From Pseudosulfitobacter sp. DSM 107133 (GTDB lineage: Bacteria > Pseudomonadota > Alphaproteobacteria > Rhodobacterales > Rhodobacteraceae), in assembly GCF_022788695.1 (NCBI RefSeq), contig NZ_CP085154.1:3100001-3164000 (forward strand): DNA of 64,000 bases. The letters are read 5' to 3'. Positions 17,814-26,791 of this stretch are shown piece by piece. How positions within the stretch are numbered: the stretch's first letter is position 1; each line of letters opens with the position of its first letter. Position numbers and translations under genes: made by a program. The notes under the pieces were generated by a model that worked only from the letters and a program-made list of their open reading frames with translations, searched no databases and was not told the DNA's origin.

Positions 17814-17961
17814 GACGCAGCTATATCACCCCCGCAGCTTGCTGCATCTGCAAAAACACTGCGTAACTTTCGATCAAATTGACGCACATATACGCAAATA
17901 AGTTGCGCTGCACCTGCGAAGGCCCTATCTCATCCCGCAAGCAAACAAGGGGATGAAAGAC

Positions 17962-19647
17962 ATGGCGCATGATGGACAAGACATGACTTCGGCCACTCCG
18001 GTGATACTGAACGATCTTTTGACAGCAACCGCAGAGGCCATCGCACCGGTTGATGCGATTCTGGACACCGCCAAGGACAAGCTGCGCAACCTGCTGAGCG
18101 AAAACGGCCGTGTGTCGGCCACGCTGGTCGAGCAGAACCAGACCGCTGCACACGGGCTGGCCTGGTTGGCCACCTATGCGCAGGCGCTGCACGAGATGCA
18201 CAAATGGGCCACGGCGCTGAACGAAAGCGGCCAGTTCGGTGAAGTCGAAAAGCTGATCCTGCAAATCGGTGTTGGCGAATATCTTGCACAGATCCAGGGC
18301 GGCATCCCGATGAACCAGGGCGAGGTCGTGCGCGCGCATGATCTGGGCCTGACCTCGGCCGATATGGCCGGACTGTCCGTCCCTGCCACGGAAAAACTGA
18401 TTCTGACGGGCAACACCCAGGCCGCGCGCATCCGTCTGGTTGCCTTGATGCAGGAACGCAACGCCGAGATTACGGTGGGCGCCACCGGTCTGGACGACGA
18501 GCTGGAAATGATCCGCGAACAATTCCGCCGCTATGCGCTGGAAAAGGTCGAACCCTTTGCCCATGACTGGCACCTGAACGACCAGCTGATCCCGATGGAG
18601 GTGATTAACGAGCTGGCCGACATGGGAGTCTTTGGCCTGACCATTCCCGAAGAACACGGTGGCCTTGGCCTGTCCAAAGCGTCGATGTGCGTCGTCTCCG
18701 AAGAACTGTCGCGCGGCTATATCGGCGTCGGTTCACTGGGCACCCGTTCCGAAATCGCCGCCGAGCTGATCATCGCGGGCGGCACCGACGCGCAAAAAGC
18801 CAAATGGCTGCCCGCCATCGCCTCGGGCGAGACGCTGCCGACGGCGGTTTTCACCGAACCCAACACAGGATCGGACCTTGGTGCCCTGCGCACGCGTGCC
18901 GTCAAGGACGGCGACGACTACAAGATCACCGGCAACAAGACATGGATCACCCATGCGGCCCGCACACATGTGATGACGCTGCTGGCGCGGACCGACCCGA
19001 ACACGACCGACTACAAGGGCCTGTCGATGTTCCTGGCCGAGAAAACGCCCGGTGACGACGCCAATCCCTTCCCCACCGAGGGCATGACCGGCGGCGAGAT
19101 CGAAGTGCTGGGCTATCGCGGCATGAAGGAATACGAACTGGCCTTTGACGGCTTCCACGTCAAAGGCGAGAACCTGCTGGGCGGCGAAGAAGGCAAAGGC
19201 TTCAAGCAGCTGATGGAGACATTCGAATCGGCCCGCATCCAGACTGCTGCCCGCGCCATTGGTGTGGCCCAGTCGGCACTGGATATCGCGATGCAATATG
19301 CCCAGGACCGCAAACAGTTCGGCAAATCGCTGATCGAATTCCCCCGTGTGGCCAACAAGCTGGCGATGATGGCGGTCGAGATCATGATCGCGCGCCAGCT
19401 GACCTATTTCAGTGCCTTCGAAAAGGATCAGGGGCGGCGCTGCGATGTCGAGGCCGGCATGGCCAAGCTGTTGGGCGCGCGGGTGGCCTGGGCGGCGGCC
19501 GACAACGGCCTGCAAATCCACGGCGGCAACGGCTTTGCCCTGGAATACAAGATCAGCCGCGTGCTGTGCGATGCGCGAATCCTCAACATTTTCGAGGGTG
19601 CCGGCGAAATTCAGGCACAGGTCATCGCCCGCCGTTTGCTGGGCTAA
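17962..19647 (+). CDS. mcd: (2S)-methylsuccinyl-CoA dehydrogenase
   Basis: A 561-residue flavin acyl-CoA dehydrogenase with an extra 150-170 residue N-terminal domain (including AAHGLAWLATYAQALHEM), the architecture of Mcd, which oxidises methylsuccinyl-CoA to mesaconyl-CoA in the ethylmalonyl-CoA pathway. The ACAD core shows FTEPNTGSDLGALRTRA and KTWITHAARTHVM, AQDRKQFGKSLIEFPRV, and FEGAGEIQAQVIARRLLG near the C terminus. Electrons should pass to EtfAB (3458-5142). I prefer the ATG at 17962, since AAGGGG directly abuts the ATG at 17953. A generic long ACAD is the alternative. Confidence 0.82.
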   Translation: MAHDGQDMTSATPVILNDLLTATAEAIAPVDAILDTAKDKLRNLLSENGRVSATLVEQNQTAAHGLAWLATYAQALHEMHKWATALNESGQFGEVEKLILQIGVGEYLAQIQGGIPMNQGEVVRAHDLGLTSADMAGLSVPATEKLILTGNTQAARIRLVALMQERNAEITVGATGLDDELEMIREQFRRYALEKVEPFAHDWHLNDQLIPMEVINELADMGVFGLTIPEEHGGLGLSKASMCVVSEELSRGYIGVGSLGTRSEIAAELIIAGGTDAQKAKWLPAIASGETLPTAVFTEPNTGSDLGALRTRAVKDGDDYKITGNKTWITHAARTHVMTLLARTDPNTTDYKGLSMFLAEKTPGDDANPFPTEGMTGGEIEVLGYRGMKEYELAFDGFHVKGENLLGGEEGKGFKQLMETFESARIQTAARAIGVAQSALDIAMQYAQDRKQFGKSLIEFPRVANKLAMMAVEIMIARQLTYFSAFEKDQGRRCDVEAGMAKLLGARVAWAAADNGLQIHGGNGFALEYKISRVLCDARILNIFEGAGEIQAQVIARRLLG

Positions 19648-19770
19648 TCCCGCGCGGGCAGCCCGTTTCGCAGGCACAGTGCCCAAATCTGTCGCAGGCT
19701 CTCGCGCTTATGCTGCACTTGCAGCATATGTCGCTTGTGAGGGGGCCTGCGACGCTCTACACCGGAAGGT

Positions 19771-20298
19771 ATGAAACACACCCGTCTCAACCGCGAGAAA
19801 TGGATCAGCGCTGGCATCCTTGCCCTGCGCAGCGACGGTCCACCCGCGCTGCGGGCTGAACCGCTGGCCCGTCGCATGGGCACCACCAAGGGCTCGTTCT
19901 ACTGGCATTTCACCGACGTCCCCGCCTTTCACGCGGCGCTGCTGGATCATTGGAAAACCCGGGCTTTTGCCGATGTGGTCGCACAGCTGGAATCCGATGG
20001 CGGCGCGGCTGACCGCCTTCAGGATTTCGGCAAACACGTTCTGGACGACACCACCGCCCCCGCCATCCGCTCGTGGGCGCAGGAACACAAGGACGCTGCC
20101 GACGCGCTGGCGCAGGTCGATGCCGAGCGTCTGACCTACATGGCGACGCTGTTGACGCAGCTGGGCCTCAAGAACCCTGATTTCGCCCGCGCCGCCTATG
20201 GGGCGCTGATCGGCATGCCGATGTTGCCCAAATCCAAACGGCACGATTCCGCCAATGCCTATACGGCGTTGATCGACCTTGTGCTGGCATTGCGCTAA
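19771..20298 (+). CDS. TetR/AcrR family transcriptional regulator
   Basis: A 175-residue regulator. The N-terminal TetR helix-turn-helix covers about residues 6-52, with LRAEPLARRMGTTKGSFYWHF as turn and recognition helix. The rest is helical and presumably binds a ligand; it is short for the family. CGGAAGGT precedes the ATG. It lies downstream of mcd and 8 bp before the META lipoprotein gene. No operator was identified. Confidence 0.88.
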   Translation: MKHTRLNREKWISAGILALRSDGPPALRAEPLARRMGTTKGSFYWHFTDVPAFHAALLDHWKTRAFADVVAQLESDGGAADRLQDFGKHVLDDTTAPAIRSWAQEHKDAADALAQVDAERLTYMATLLTQLGLKNPDFARAAYGALIGMPMLPKSKRHDSANAYTALIDLVLALR

Positions 20299-20306
20299 TC
20301 AGCGCC

Positions 20307-20696
20307 ATGCGCATTGCCCTGATCTTCGCCCTGACCTTCGCCGTGTCCTGCAAAGCAGATGAAACCGCGCGCGCCTATGGCGCCGGTGACAGCACCTGGT
20401 CCCTTGTTGAAATCGACGGCCAGCCATTCGCGGCGACAGCCACGCTGCGCTTTCCCGAAACCGGCAAGATTGATGGACAGGGGCCCTGTAACGGCTTCTC
20501 CGGCACGATGTCGGTTCCCTACCCGTGGTTCAAGACCGGCCCCCTGCGCGCCACCCGCCGCGCCTGCCCGGCCCTTGCCGACGAAACCCGCTATTTCACC
20601 GCGCTGCAAGACATGACCCTGATCGAAGTGCTGGGCGATGTGATGATTCTGAAGAATGAAAAAGGCCGCGAAATGATGTTCAGAGCCGCCGACTGA
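20307..20696 (+). CDS. META domain lipoprotein (HslJ-like)
   Basis: A 129-residue protein with a short signal peptide ending in a lipobox-like FAVSC (Cys15), so it is probably a membrane-anchored lipoprotein. The META/HslJ domain follows, with [12 protein letters not shown], the [10 protein letters not shown] strand and [20 protein letters not shown] with its paired Cys residues. HslJ relatives are linked to heat-shock and antibiotic stress; the actual role is unknown. The last 17 bp overlap the end of recO on the opposite strand. Confidence 0.8.
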   Translation: MRIALIFALTFAVSCKADETARAYGAGDSTWSLVEIDGQPFAATATLRFPETGKIDGQGPCNGFSGTMSVPYPWFKTGPLRATRRACPALADETRYFTALQDMTLIEVLGDVMILKNEKGREMMFRAAD

Positions 20697-21405
20697 ACGC
20701 CTCGACAAACCGCGCCCGCGCCACGGGCAAGGCGCGGTGGCCCTGACCTGCGGCCAGATGCGCTTGCAGAAAATGCCCCGTGGTCTGCAACCCCTGCACA
20801 ATCTCGCCGTCCGGCGCATCACCGCGCCCGCGCAGCACATCGGGCAAGGGTAACAACCGGTCCGCCCACTCCCCTGCTCCCTGTTCCGACACCGCCCGCC
20901 CCGACCTGGGCGAGACATACCGCAGCCCCTCGGTCCCCCCCGTGACCGCACAGGCCGACAGGTCCAGCCCGTACCCCATCTCTTCGAGCAGCGCCAATTC
21001 CCAGCGCAGATAGGCCAGCGGCCAGATATCAGTCTGCCCCATCAGGTCCAGCAAGGCCTCGGTCCGACGGTACAGCGGCGCGTGCACCTCGCGCTCGGGC
21101 AGGCAAAAGCACAGCAATGCCGTCACCGCGTTCAACCCCGCCAGCGACAGCCTGTCGCCCATCGCCTGCGCGGCGCGGCTGCGCACCGGCTCGACGGTGA
21201 AACTGCCAATATGATCTTCCAGCCGCGCACGCCACGCCACGTCAAGCTGTGCGCCCGGTTGCAGGATCGGTGCAATCTTGCGGCTGGTCCCACCGCGCAC
21301 CACACCCGCATGACGGCCACGATCCTCGGTGAACACTTCGACAATCACAGATGTCTCGCCATGTTTGCGCGCGGCCAGCAAGATGCCTGTTCCCCGCCAC
21401 TCCAT
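20680..21405 (-). CDS. recO: DNA repair protein RecO
   Basis: A 241-residue RecO, which with RecF and RecR loads RecA on SSB-coated single-stranded DNA and anneals strands. The N-terminal OB-fold region has [19 protein letters not shown], typical of alphaproteobacteria. The C-terminal helical domain includes [27 protein letters not shown] residues, where the usual zinc-finger cysteines are reduced to one. The ATG at 21405 is the natural start; longer upstream codons lie in DUF1491. Last gene of the pdxJ-to-recO series, with a 17-bp tail overlap with the META gene. Confidence 0.93.
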   Translation of the reverse strand: MEWRGTGILLAARKHGETSVIVEVFTEDRGRHAGVVRGGTSRKIAPILQPGAQLDVAWRARLEDHIGSFTVEPVRSRAAQAMGDRLSLAGLNAVTALLCFCLPEREVHAPLYRRTEALLDLMGQTDIWPLAYLRWELALLEEMGYGLDLSACAVTGGTEGLRYVSPRSGRAVSEQGAGEWADRLLPLPDVLRGRGDAPDGEIVQGLQTTGHFLQAHLAAGQGHRALPVARARFVEAFSRRL

Positions 21406-21407
21406 GC

Positions 21408-21737
21408 TCAGGCCAGCCCGTCGTGATCCAGCAGATGTCGCCCCGCGCGGTCCTCGACCTCGACCACCCACAGGTCGGGATCGAACCCGCGCTGGCGTGC
21501 CACCGCGGCGTCCACGTCCGCCTCAGCCCCCTTGGCCAACTCGGCCCAGACCCGCGCGTCACTTTCCAGATCAAAACTGCGGTGAAACACCACCGCCTGC
21601 CCGTCCAGCGTGTTCAGCTTGACCAGCACCGCGCCGCCCGTGTCATCGCCATGGGCGACCACAAAAGCGGCAATGTCAAACAGCCGCAACCGCGTCAGAT
21701 AGGCATCAACCCAGAACCGCGCCGTCAGACGGCTCAT
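21408..21737 (-). CDS. DUF1491 family protein
   Basis: A 109-residue protein of a small alphaproteobacterial family of unknown function. It starts [19 protein letters not shown], continues with [12 protein letters not shown] and ends with ERDPDLW-like residues ([20 protein letters not shown]). The fold looks like a compact alpha/beta domain with no catalytic motif. It lies between era and recO with a 2-bp gap to recO, so it is most likely co-expressed with them. Confidence 0.8.
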   Translation of the reverse strand: MSRLTARFWVDAYLTRLRLFDIAAFVVAHGDDTGGAVLVKLNTLDGQAVVFHRSFDLESDARVWAELAKGAEADVDAAVARQRGFDPDLWVVEVEDRAGRHLLDHDGLA

Positions 21738-21740
21738 GGC

Positions 21741-21770
21741 TTCATCTTGCCAGATAAACTCCCCCCGGAG
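21741..21770. repeat. truncated copy of the ATCTTGCC...AACTCC intergenic repeat
   Basis: TTCATCTTGCCAGATAAACTCC (one mismatch to 26027-26048) followed by CCCCCGGAG. This is the head of the repeat at 26027-26083 without the GC-rich palindromes. It sits in the 51-bp gap between era and DUF1491. Confidence 0.5.
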
Positions 21771-21788
21771 GGTCGTTCGGCCAAAGGT

Positions 21789-22697
21789 TCAAACGTTGCC
21801 ATCTTTGAAATCCAGCCCCATCTGCGAATAACGCTCGGCCTCTTCCTGCCACTTCTCGCGCACCTTGACTTGCAGGAACAAATGCACACGGCGGCCCAGG
21901 AATTCTTCCAGCTCGGCGCGGCTGGCCTTGCTGACCGATTTGATCGTCTCGCCCTTGTTGCCAAGGACAATGCCCTTGTGACCGTCGCGGCTGACGTACA
22001 CCACCTGGTCGATCCGCGCGGTTCCATCCTTGCGCTCTTCCCAGTTCTCGGTCTCGACCGTCAACTGATAGGGCAGCTCCTGATGCAGCCGCAGCGTCAG
22101 CTTTTCGCGGGTCATCTCGGCGGCGATCATACGCATCGGCAGATCGGCAATCTGGTCTTCGGGGTACAGCCACGGCCCCGCGGGCAGTTGCGCCCCCAGC
22201 CATGTACGCAACGCATCCACGCCAAAGCCTTTCTCAGCCGAAATCATGAAGGTTTCGACAAAGCCGTAGCGTTCGTTCAGATCCTTGGTCAGCCCCAACA
22301 GAACCTGCGATTCCACGCGGTCGATCTTGTTGATCGCCAGCGCCACCTTGCGGCCTTCGCCAACGGTCGCCAGCCCCTCCAGAATGCGCTCCACGCCCTC
22401 GCTCACGCCACGGTGCGCCTCGACCATCAGAACCACCACATCGGCGTCCGCAGCCCCGCCCCAGGCGGCGGCAACCATCGCACGGTCCAGCCGGCGGCGC
22501 GGCTGGAACAGGCCGGGAGTGTCGACAAAGACGATCTGTGCGTCACCCTCGATGGCGACACCGCGAATGCGCGCGCGGGTGGTCTGGACCTTGTGGGTGA
22601 CGATCGACACCTTGGCCCCGACCATCCGGTTCAACAGGGTGGATTTGCCGGCGTTCGGCTCTCCGATCAGGGCGACGAAACCGGCGCGGGTGTTCAT
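21789..22697 (-). CDS. era: GTPase Era
   Basis: A 302-residue Ras-like GTPase with a C-terminal KH domain that binds the 3' end of 16S rRNA during 30S assembly. G1 is GEPNAGKS (residues 12-19), G3 is DTPG, and G4 is NKID. The KH domain includes [22 protein letters not shown] (GxxG loop). Normal length. Its start overlaps the rnc stop by 4 bp (ATGA), the conserved rnc-era arrangement. Confidence 0.97.
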   Translation of the reverse strand: MNTRAGFVALIGEPNAGKSTLLNRMVGAKVSIVTHKVQTTRARIRGVAIEGDAQIVFVDTPGLFQPRRRLDRAMVAAAWGGAADADVVVLMVEAHRGVSEGVERILEGLATVGEGRKVALAINKIDRVESQVLLGLTKDLNERYGFVETFMISAEKGFGVDALRTWLGAQLPAGPWLYPEDQIADLPMRMIAAEMTREKLTLRLHQELPYQLTVETENWEERKDGTARIDQVVYVSRDGHKGIVLGNKGETIKSVSKASRAELEEFLGRRVHLFLQVKVREKWQEEAERYSQMGLDFKDGNV

Positions 22698-23380
22698 TGG
22701 GTCTTCTCCATTTGCGCCAGCAATGCGGCGGCGGCGGCCTGTTCGGCCAGACGTTTCGATTTGGCGGTGGCCTGCGCGCTGGCCCCTGTGGTCAGCTTCG
22801 CGGCAATTGTGAAAACGGGCGCATGATCCGGCCCCTCGCGGTGAACTTCGACATAGCGGGGTGGTTGCAGCCCCTGGGCCTGCGCCCATTCCTGCATCGC
22901 GGTCTTGGCGTCACGCGCATCTGCGTCAACCTCGTGAATGCGCTTGCCCCACAGCCGGATAACCAGCGCCTGCGCCACGTCAAAGCCTGCGTCCAGATAG
23001 ACGGCAGCAATCACCGCCTCCATCGCATCGCCCAGCAGCGCCTCCTTGCGACGGCCGCCTGACAGCATTTCCGACCGGCCCAGCCGCAGCACAGCGCCCA
23101 CGTCGATCTCGCGGGCCACATCGGCGCAGGTTTCCTTGCGCACCAGTGCGTTGAACCGCGGTGCCAGCTTGCCCTCGGCCGCATCGGTATCGGCCTCAAG
23201 CAAGGCCTGCGCCATCGCCAGCCCCAGCACCCGGTCGCCCAGAAACTCCAGCCGCTGGTTGTCGCCCCGTGTCGGCGACGACATCGACGCGTGTGTCACA
23301 GCCTCGGTCAGCAGCGTGGGATCGGCGAACTCGTGTCCGATACGGTGTTGAAAGTCTCTGAGCTCGCTCGAAATCTTCAT
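22694..23380 (-). CDS. rnc: ribonuclease III
   Basis: A 228-residue double-strand-specific endoribonuclease that processes rRNA and some mRNAs. The signature [17 protein letters not shown] lies near residues 42-58. A second acidic cluster is in [18 protein letters not shown], and the C-terminal dsRNA-binding domain ends with [15 protein letters not shown]. The ATG at 23380 is preferred; a longer upstream frame overlaps lepB. The gene lies between lepB (8-bp gap) and era (4-bp overlap), as in many Proteobacteria. Confidence 0.96.
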   Translation of the reverse strand: MKISSELRDFQHRIGHEFADPTLLTEAVTHASMSSPTRGDNQRLEFLGDRVLGLAMAQALLEADTDAAEGKLAPRFNALVRKETCADVAREIDVGAVLRLGRSEMLSGGRRKEALLGDAMEAVIAAVYLDAGFDVAQALVIRLWGKRIHEVDADARDAKTAMQEWAQAQGLQPPRYVEVHREGPDHAPVFTIAAKLTTGASAQATAKSKRLAEQAAAAALLAQMEKTQ

Positions 23381-23388
23381 CAAATCGC

Positions 23389-24225
23389 CTAGTAGATACC
23401 CTTGAGGAACCGGTCGCTGCGCCATGTCCAGAAGAACAGCATCGAACGGCCCGCAGACGAGAACATGATCCGGTCTGCCCGGCCAATCAGGTTTTCATAA
23501 GGCACGAAACCGACGCCACCGGCCAGTTGCGAAAACCGGCTGTCCGACGAGTTGTCGCGGTTGTCGCCCATGAAAAAGTAATGCCCTTCCGGCACCTGAT
23601 AGATATTGGTGTTGTCCGATCCCTGATTGGCCATGTTCAGCACAGTATAGCTGACACCATTGGGCATCGTCTCGGTAAAACGCGACTTGGTGCAGGTGCC
23701 ACCCTCGCCGACGGGCCCGTTTTCACAACGCGGCACCAGCCCTTGCGGCCCCTGCCGCTCCATCGGCTCCGAGAATGTACCGGCAGGCTCCTGCGGCAAG
23801 GGTTCGCCGTTCAGGATCACAATGCCGTTTTTCACCTGCACCGTATCACCCGGCAGTCCGATCAGCCGTTTGATGTAATCGCGCCCCGACACCGGATGGC
23901 GAAACACCACCACATCGCCATGTTCGGGCGTGCCGCCGAACAGGCGCGTGTTGTCGCCGCCAAAGACACCGCAAATATCCTCGGCGTCCACGTCGATGCC
24001 AATGCTGGGAATGACAATACTGGGGCAAGAGGCATAGGAATAGCCATAGACCATCTTGTTCACAAACAGGAAATCACCGATCAGCAACGTCTCTTTCATC
24101 GACCCGGAGGGAATCCAGAACGGCTGAAAGAACAGCGTGCGGAACACGCCTGCAATCAGCAGTGCATAGACGATTGTCTTGATCGTTTCGACGAATCCGT
24201 TACCGGATTTTTCCTTGGCAGCCAT
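23389..24225 (-). CDS. lepB: signal peptidase I
   Basis: A 278-residue membrane-anchored serine protease that removes Sec signal peptides. One N-terminal membrane helix (residues 14-33). Box B holds the nucleophile Ser42 ([13 protein letters not shown]), box D holds the general base Lys119 ([14 protein letters not shown]), and box E is [13 protein letters not shown]. One insert around residues 65-100 includes [11 protein letters not shown]. The order pdxJ, acpS, lepB, rnc, era, recO is the classic alphaproteobacterial series. Confidence 0.96.
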   Translation of the reverse strand: MAAKEKSGNGFVETIKTIVYALLIAGVFRTLFFQPFWIPSGSMKETLLIGDFLFVNKMVYGYSYASCPSIVIPSIGIDVDAEDICGVFGGDNTRLFGGTPEHGDVVVFRHPVSGRDYIKRLIGLPGDTVQVKNGIVILNGEPLPQEPAGTFSEPMERQGPQGLVPRCENGPVGEGGTCTKSRFTETMPNGVSYTVLNMANQGSDNTNIYQVPEGHYFFMGDNRDNSSDSRFSQLAGGVGFVPYENLIGRADRIMFSSAGRSMLFFWTWRSDRFLKGIY

Positions 24226-24305
24226 GGGACGCTCCTGCTTGGGTCAGGATGCTACATGCGGGTGCAGCGTCAGGGTGTCAAGGCGGGCCGCATGCGGCCA
24301 ATACG

Positions 24306-24710
24306 TCACCCCGCTATGGGCCGCGCCTCGATCACCACAAAGGCCTGCGCCCAGGGGTGATCGTCGGTCAACGTGACGTGAATGATGGCCTCATGTCCCG
24401 CAGGGGTCATCTCGGCCAGCCGCTCGGCCGCCCATCCGGTGACATGCATCACCGGCTGGCCCGTGCGCAGGTTGCTGACCGCCATGTCGCGCCATGAAAT
24501 GCCCATGCGCAGGCCGGTGCCCAAGGCCTTGGAACACGCCTCTTTGGCGGCCCAGCGTTTGGCATAGGTGCCGGCGACATCTTTACGCCGCTCGGATTTG
24601 GCCTGTTCGACATCGGTGAACACACGGTTGCGAAAGCGGTCGCCAAAACGGTCCAGCGTGCCCTGGATGCGCTCGATATTGGCCAGATCAGTGCCAATGC
24701 CCAGGATCAT
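24306..24710 (-). CDS. acpS: holo-[acyl-carrier-protein] synthase
   Basis: A 134-residue AcpS that attaches the 4'-phosphopantetheine of CoA to apo-ACP. The metal-binding start [15 protein letters not shown] and the second signature [16 protein letters not shown] are both present. The ATG at 24710 is set by the conserved N terminus. It belongs to the pdxJ-acpS-lepB series and feeds fatty-acid synthesis. Confidence 0.95.
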   Translation of the reverse strand: MILGIGTDLANIERIQGTLDRFGDRFRNRVFTDVEQAKSERRKDVAGTYAKRWAAKEACSKALGTGLRMGISWRDMAVSNLRTGQPVMHVTGWAAERLAEMTPAGHEAIIHVTLTDDHPWAQAFVVIEARPIAG

Positions 24711-24768
24711 CGCCCCGATCCCCCGTCCTCGCAGACAGACAGCGCGCCAGATCTTCGCCGAGCAAAGC

Positions 24769-25200
24769 TCACGGCAACCGCCGCACTTCACTGCGCGCGC
24801 CAAGGGCAAAGAACACCCGCGCCACCAGCACATAAACAACGGCCATCGCAGCCACCATCACCGCCACGAAGCCAAAGCCCAGACTTGACAGATCGCCCAA
24901 CATGTCAGGTGCGACCACCAGCACCACAGCCGCCAGCAGCATCGACAACATGACCCCGAACAGGGCAAACAGGCCCGCCATCTTCCACGCCTCCCGATTT
25001 TCGGGCCGCCGCCCTGTCGCACGCACGAAACGCGCGCCTTCGTTCAGCGTGGTCAGCATGATCGGGATCAACGAAATCCCGCCCGAACTCAGGTCAAATC
25101 CCAGATACTGGCGGATCAGAAAGATCAGCACCGGCAGGCCGATGCTCAGCCCCAGATAAAAGGTGGCAAACCGCGGGATGTTGAAACGATAGCTATCCAC
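24769..25200 (-). CDS. ABZJ_00895-type small membrane protein
   Basis: A 143-residue protein with four predicted membrane helices (about residues 11-31, 38-50, 72-95 and 103-128) and a charged loop [19 protein letters not shown]. It fits the ABZJ_00895 family of uncharacterised membrane proteins. The start overlaps the pdxJ end by 8 bp, so it is translated as part of the pdxJ-acpS operon. Nothing in the sequence points to a transport substrate or enzyme activity. Confidence 0.6.
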   Translation of the reverse strand: MDSYRFNIPRFATFYLGLSIGLPVLIFLIRQYLGFDLSSGGISLIPIMLTTLNEGARFVRATGRRPENREAWKMAGLFALFGVMLSMLLAAVVLVVAPDMLGDLSSLGFGFVAVMVAAMAVVYVLVARVFFALGARSEVRRLP

Positions 25201-25942
25201 GGGCTTCGTCCATCAGGCGGCGCATCTCGGCAATGGCAGGCTGCAAACCGCGAAAGATCGCTTCGCCAATCAGGAAATGCCCGATGTTCAGTTCCATCAC
25301 CTCGGGAAAGGCCGCCACCGGCTGCACCGTTTCATAGGTCAGCCCGTGGCCCACATGCACCTCCAGCCCCAGCCCGTGCGCGAATGCGGACATCTCGCGC
25401 AGCGCCTCCAGCTCGCGGTCGCGGTCGTCGAAACGGCCCTCGTGATGGGCGTCGCAATAGGCCCCGGAATGCAGTTCGATCACCTGCGCGCCAATGCGGT
25501 GCGCCGCCTCGATCTGACGCTGATCCGCCGCGATAAAGATCGACACGCGGCACCCGGCCTCGCGCAGCGGTGCGATGAAATGCGCCAGCTTGTTCTCTTC
25601 GCGCGCCACTTCCAGCCCGCCCTCGGTGGTGCGTTCCTCGCGCTTTTCCGGCACGATGCACACCGCATGGGGGCGATGGCGCAGGGCGATCTTCTGCATC
25701 TCTTCGGTCGCGGCCATTTCAAAGTTCAGGGGCACGTTCAACACCTCCATCAGCCCCTCGATGTCCGCATCCGAGATATGGCGGCGGTCTTCGCGCAAAT
25801 GCGCCGTGATCCCGTCGCACCCGGCCTCCTGCGCAATCCGCGCCGCGCGCAACGGATCAGGGGTGTCGCCGCCACGGGCGTTGCGCACGGTGGCCACGTG
25901 ATCGATGTTCACACCAAGACGAAGGGGGCCAGGGGCTGTCAT
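25193..25942 (-). CDS. pdxJ: pyridoxine 5'-phosphate synthase
   Basis: A 249-residue TIM-barrel enzyme that condenses 3-amino-2-oxopropyl phosphate with 1-deoxyxylulose 5-phosphate to give pyridoxine 5'-phosphate. RLGVNIDHVATVRNARGG at the start, GITAHLREDRRHI, ADQRQIEAA, IELHSGAYCDA and HVGHGLTYETV are PdxJ hallmarks. Family-typical length. First gene of the group with ABZJ, acpS and lepB. Confidence 0.97.
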   Translation of the reverse strand: MTAPGPLRLGVNIDHVATVRNARGGDTPDPLRAARIAQEAGCDGITAHLREDRRHISDADIEGLMEVLNVPLNFEMAATEEMQKIALRHRPHAVCIVPEKREERTTEGGLEVAREENKLAHFIAPLREAGCRVSIFIAADQRQIEAAHRIGAQVIELHSGAYCDAHHEGRFDDRDRELEALREMSAFAHGLGLEVHVGHGLTYETVQPVAAFPEVMELNIGHFLIGEAIFRGLQPAIAEMRRLMDEARG

Positions 25943-26026
25943 AGGGTTTCTCCAGAAACTGTTTGCGCCGCAGACTAGTCGCAGAGCCGCCCAAGCGCGA
26001 GGGGTTCATTGTACCGATACATCCCC

Positions 26027-26083
26027 TTCATCTTGCCGGATAAACTCCGGGGGCGCGCCGCAAGGCGCGGGGGCAGCGCCCCC
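26027..26083. repeat. GC-rich palindromic intergenic repeat, complete copy
   Basis: TTCATCTTGCCGGATAAACTCC followed by GGGGGCGCGCC-GCAA-GGCGCG and GGGGGCAGCGCCCCC. The two palindromes form strong hairpins. It ends 2 bp before the stop codon of the DUF2062 gene and may terminate it. Related copies are at 7108-7266 (inverted, interrupted) and 21741-21770 (truncated). Confidence 0.6.
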
Positions 26084-26084
26084 G

Positions 26085-26765
26085 TTATTCTTTGTCGGTG
26101 CGCGCTTCGGATTTGCTGGCCGCCTTGGCCGCCGCTTTCTCCGCAGCCTTGGCCTTCAGCGCCTCGAATTTGGCTTTGATCGCGCCCTTGCGCCGCTTCT
26201 GATAGGCCCGCAACAGCGGCACAGAGACGTAATAGGCAATGGTGCCACAGATAACGCCGGGAATAATGCCGCCCACAAGATAGGGAAAGAACACGTCATG
26301 AAAAAACCGGTCCAGCCCGGTCCAGTCGGTCGCATGGCCCTGTGCCACGGCAATCAGGTTGTCCCACAGGTCAGCCGCCGCGTCATAGAACTTGCCCCCG
26401 AATGAGCGGTGCTCGTCCGGGTCCATACGGGTGCCCAGCAGCCAGTGGCCGGTCTTCAGCGACGCTATACCAATCGGCACATAGGTCAGCGGATTGCCAA
26501 AGAACGTGGCCATCAGCGCCGCCAGCAGATTGCCGCGCATTGCCTTGCCAATCATCGCTGCCACCACAAAGTGCAGCCCGTAGAACGGCGTAAACGTCGT
26601 GAACACGCCCGCCCAGATGCCGCGCGCAATGCGTTCAGGCGTATCAGGCAGCCGCCGCACCCGGTGTTTGACGTAATGAAACGCCCGCGTCCAACCACCG
26701 CGCGGCCACAGCGCCTCGGCCAACGCGCGCAGGAACGGTTTGGGATCTCGACGTTTAAAGATCAC
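26085..26765 (-). CDS. DUF2062 domain-containing membrane protein
   Basis: A 226-residue protein with the DUF2062 pattern: RLPDTPERIARGIWAGVFTT followed by TPFYGLHFVVAAMIGKAMRGN and MATFFGNPLTYVPIG, then a second hydrophobic region with PYLVGGIIPGVICG. The C terminus is a basic Lys/Ala-rich tail (about 40 residues), possibly interacting with nucleic acid or lipid headgroups. Function is unknown. It follows rsh by 26 bp and precedes pdxJ on the same strand. Confidence 0.8.
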   Translation of the reverse strand: MIFKRRDPKPFLRALAEALWPRGGWTRAFHYVKHRVRRLPDTPERIARGIWAGVFTTFTPFYGLHFVVAAMIGKAMRGNLLAALMATFFGNPLTYVPIGIASLKTGHWLLGTRMDPDEHRSFGGKFYDAAADLWDNLIAVAQGHATDWTGLDRFFHDVFFPYLVGGIIPGVICGTIAYYVSVPLLRAYQKRRKGAIKAKFEALKAKAAEKAAAKAASKSEARTDKE

Positions 26766-26791
26766 CGGGTCTCAGTCCTTCCCGTTCGGGT

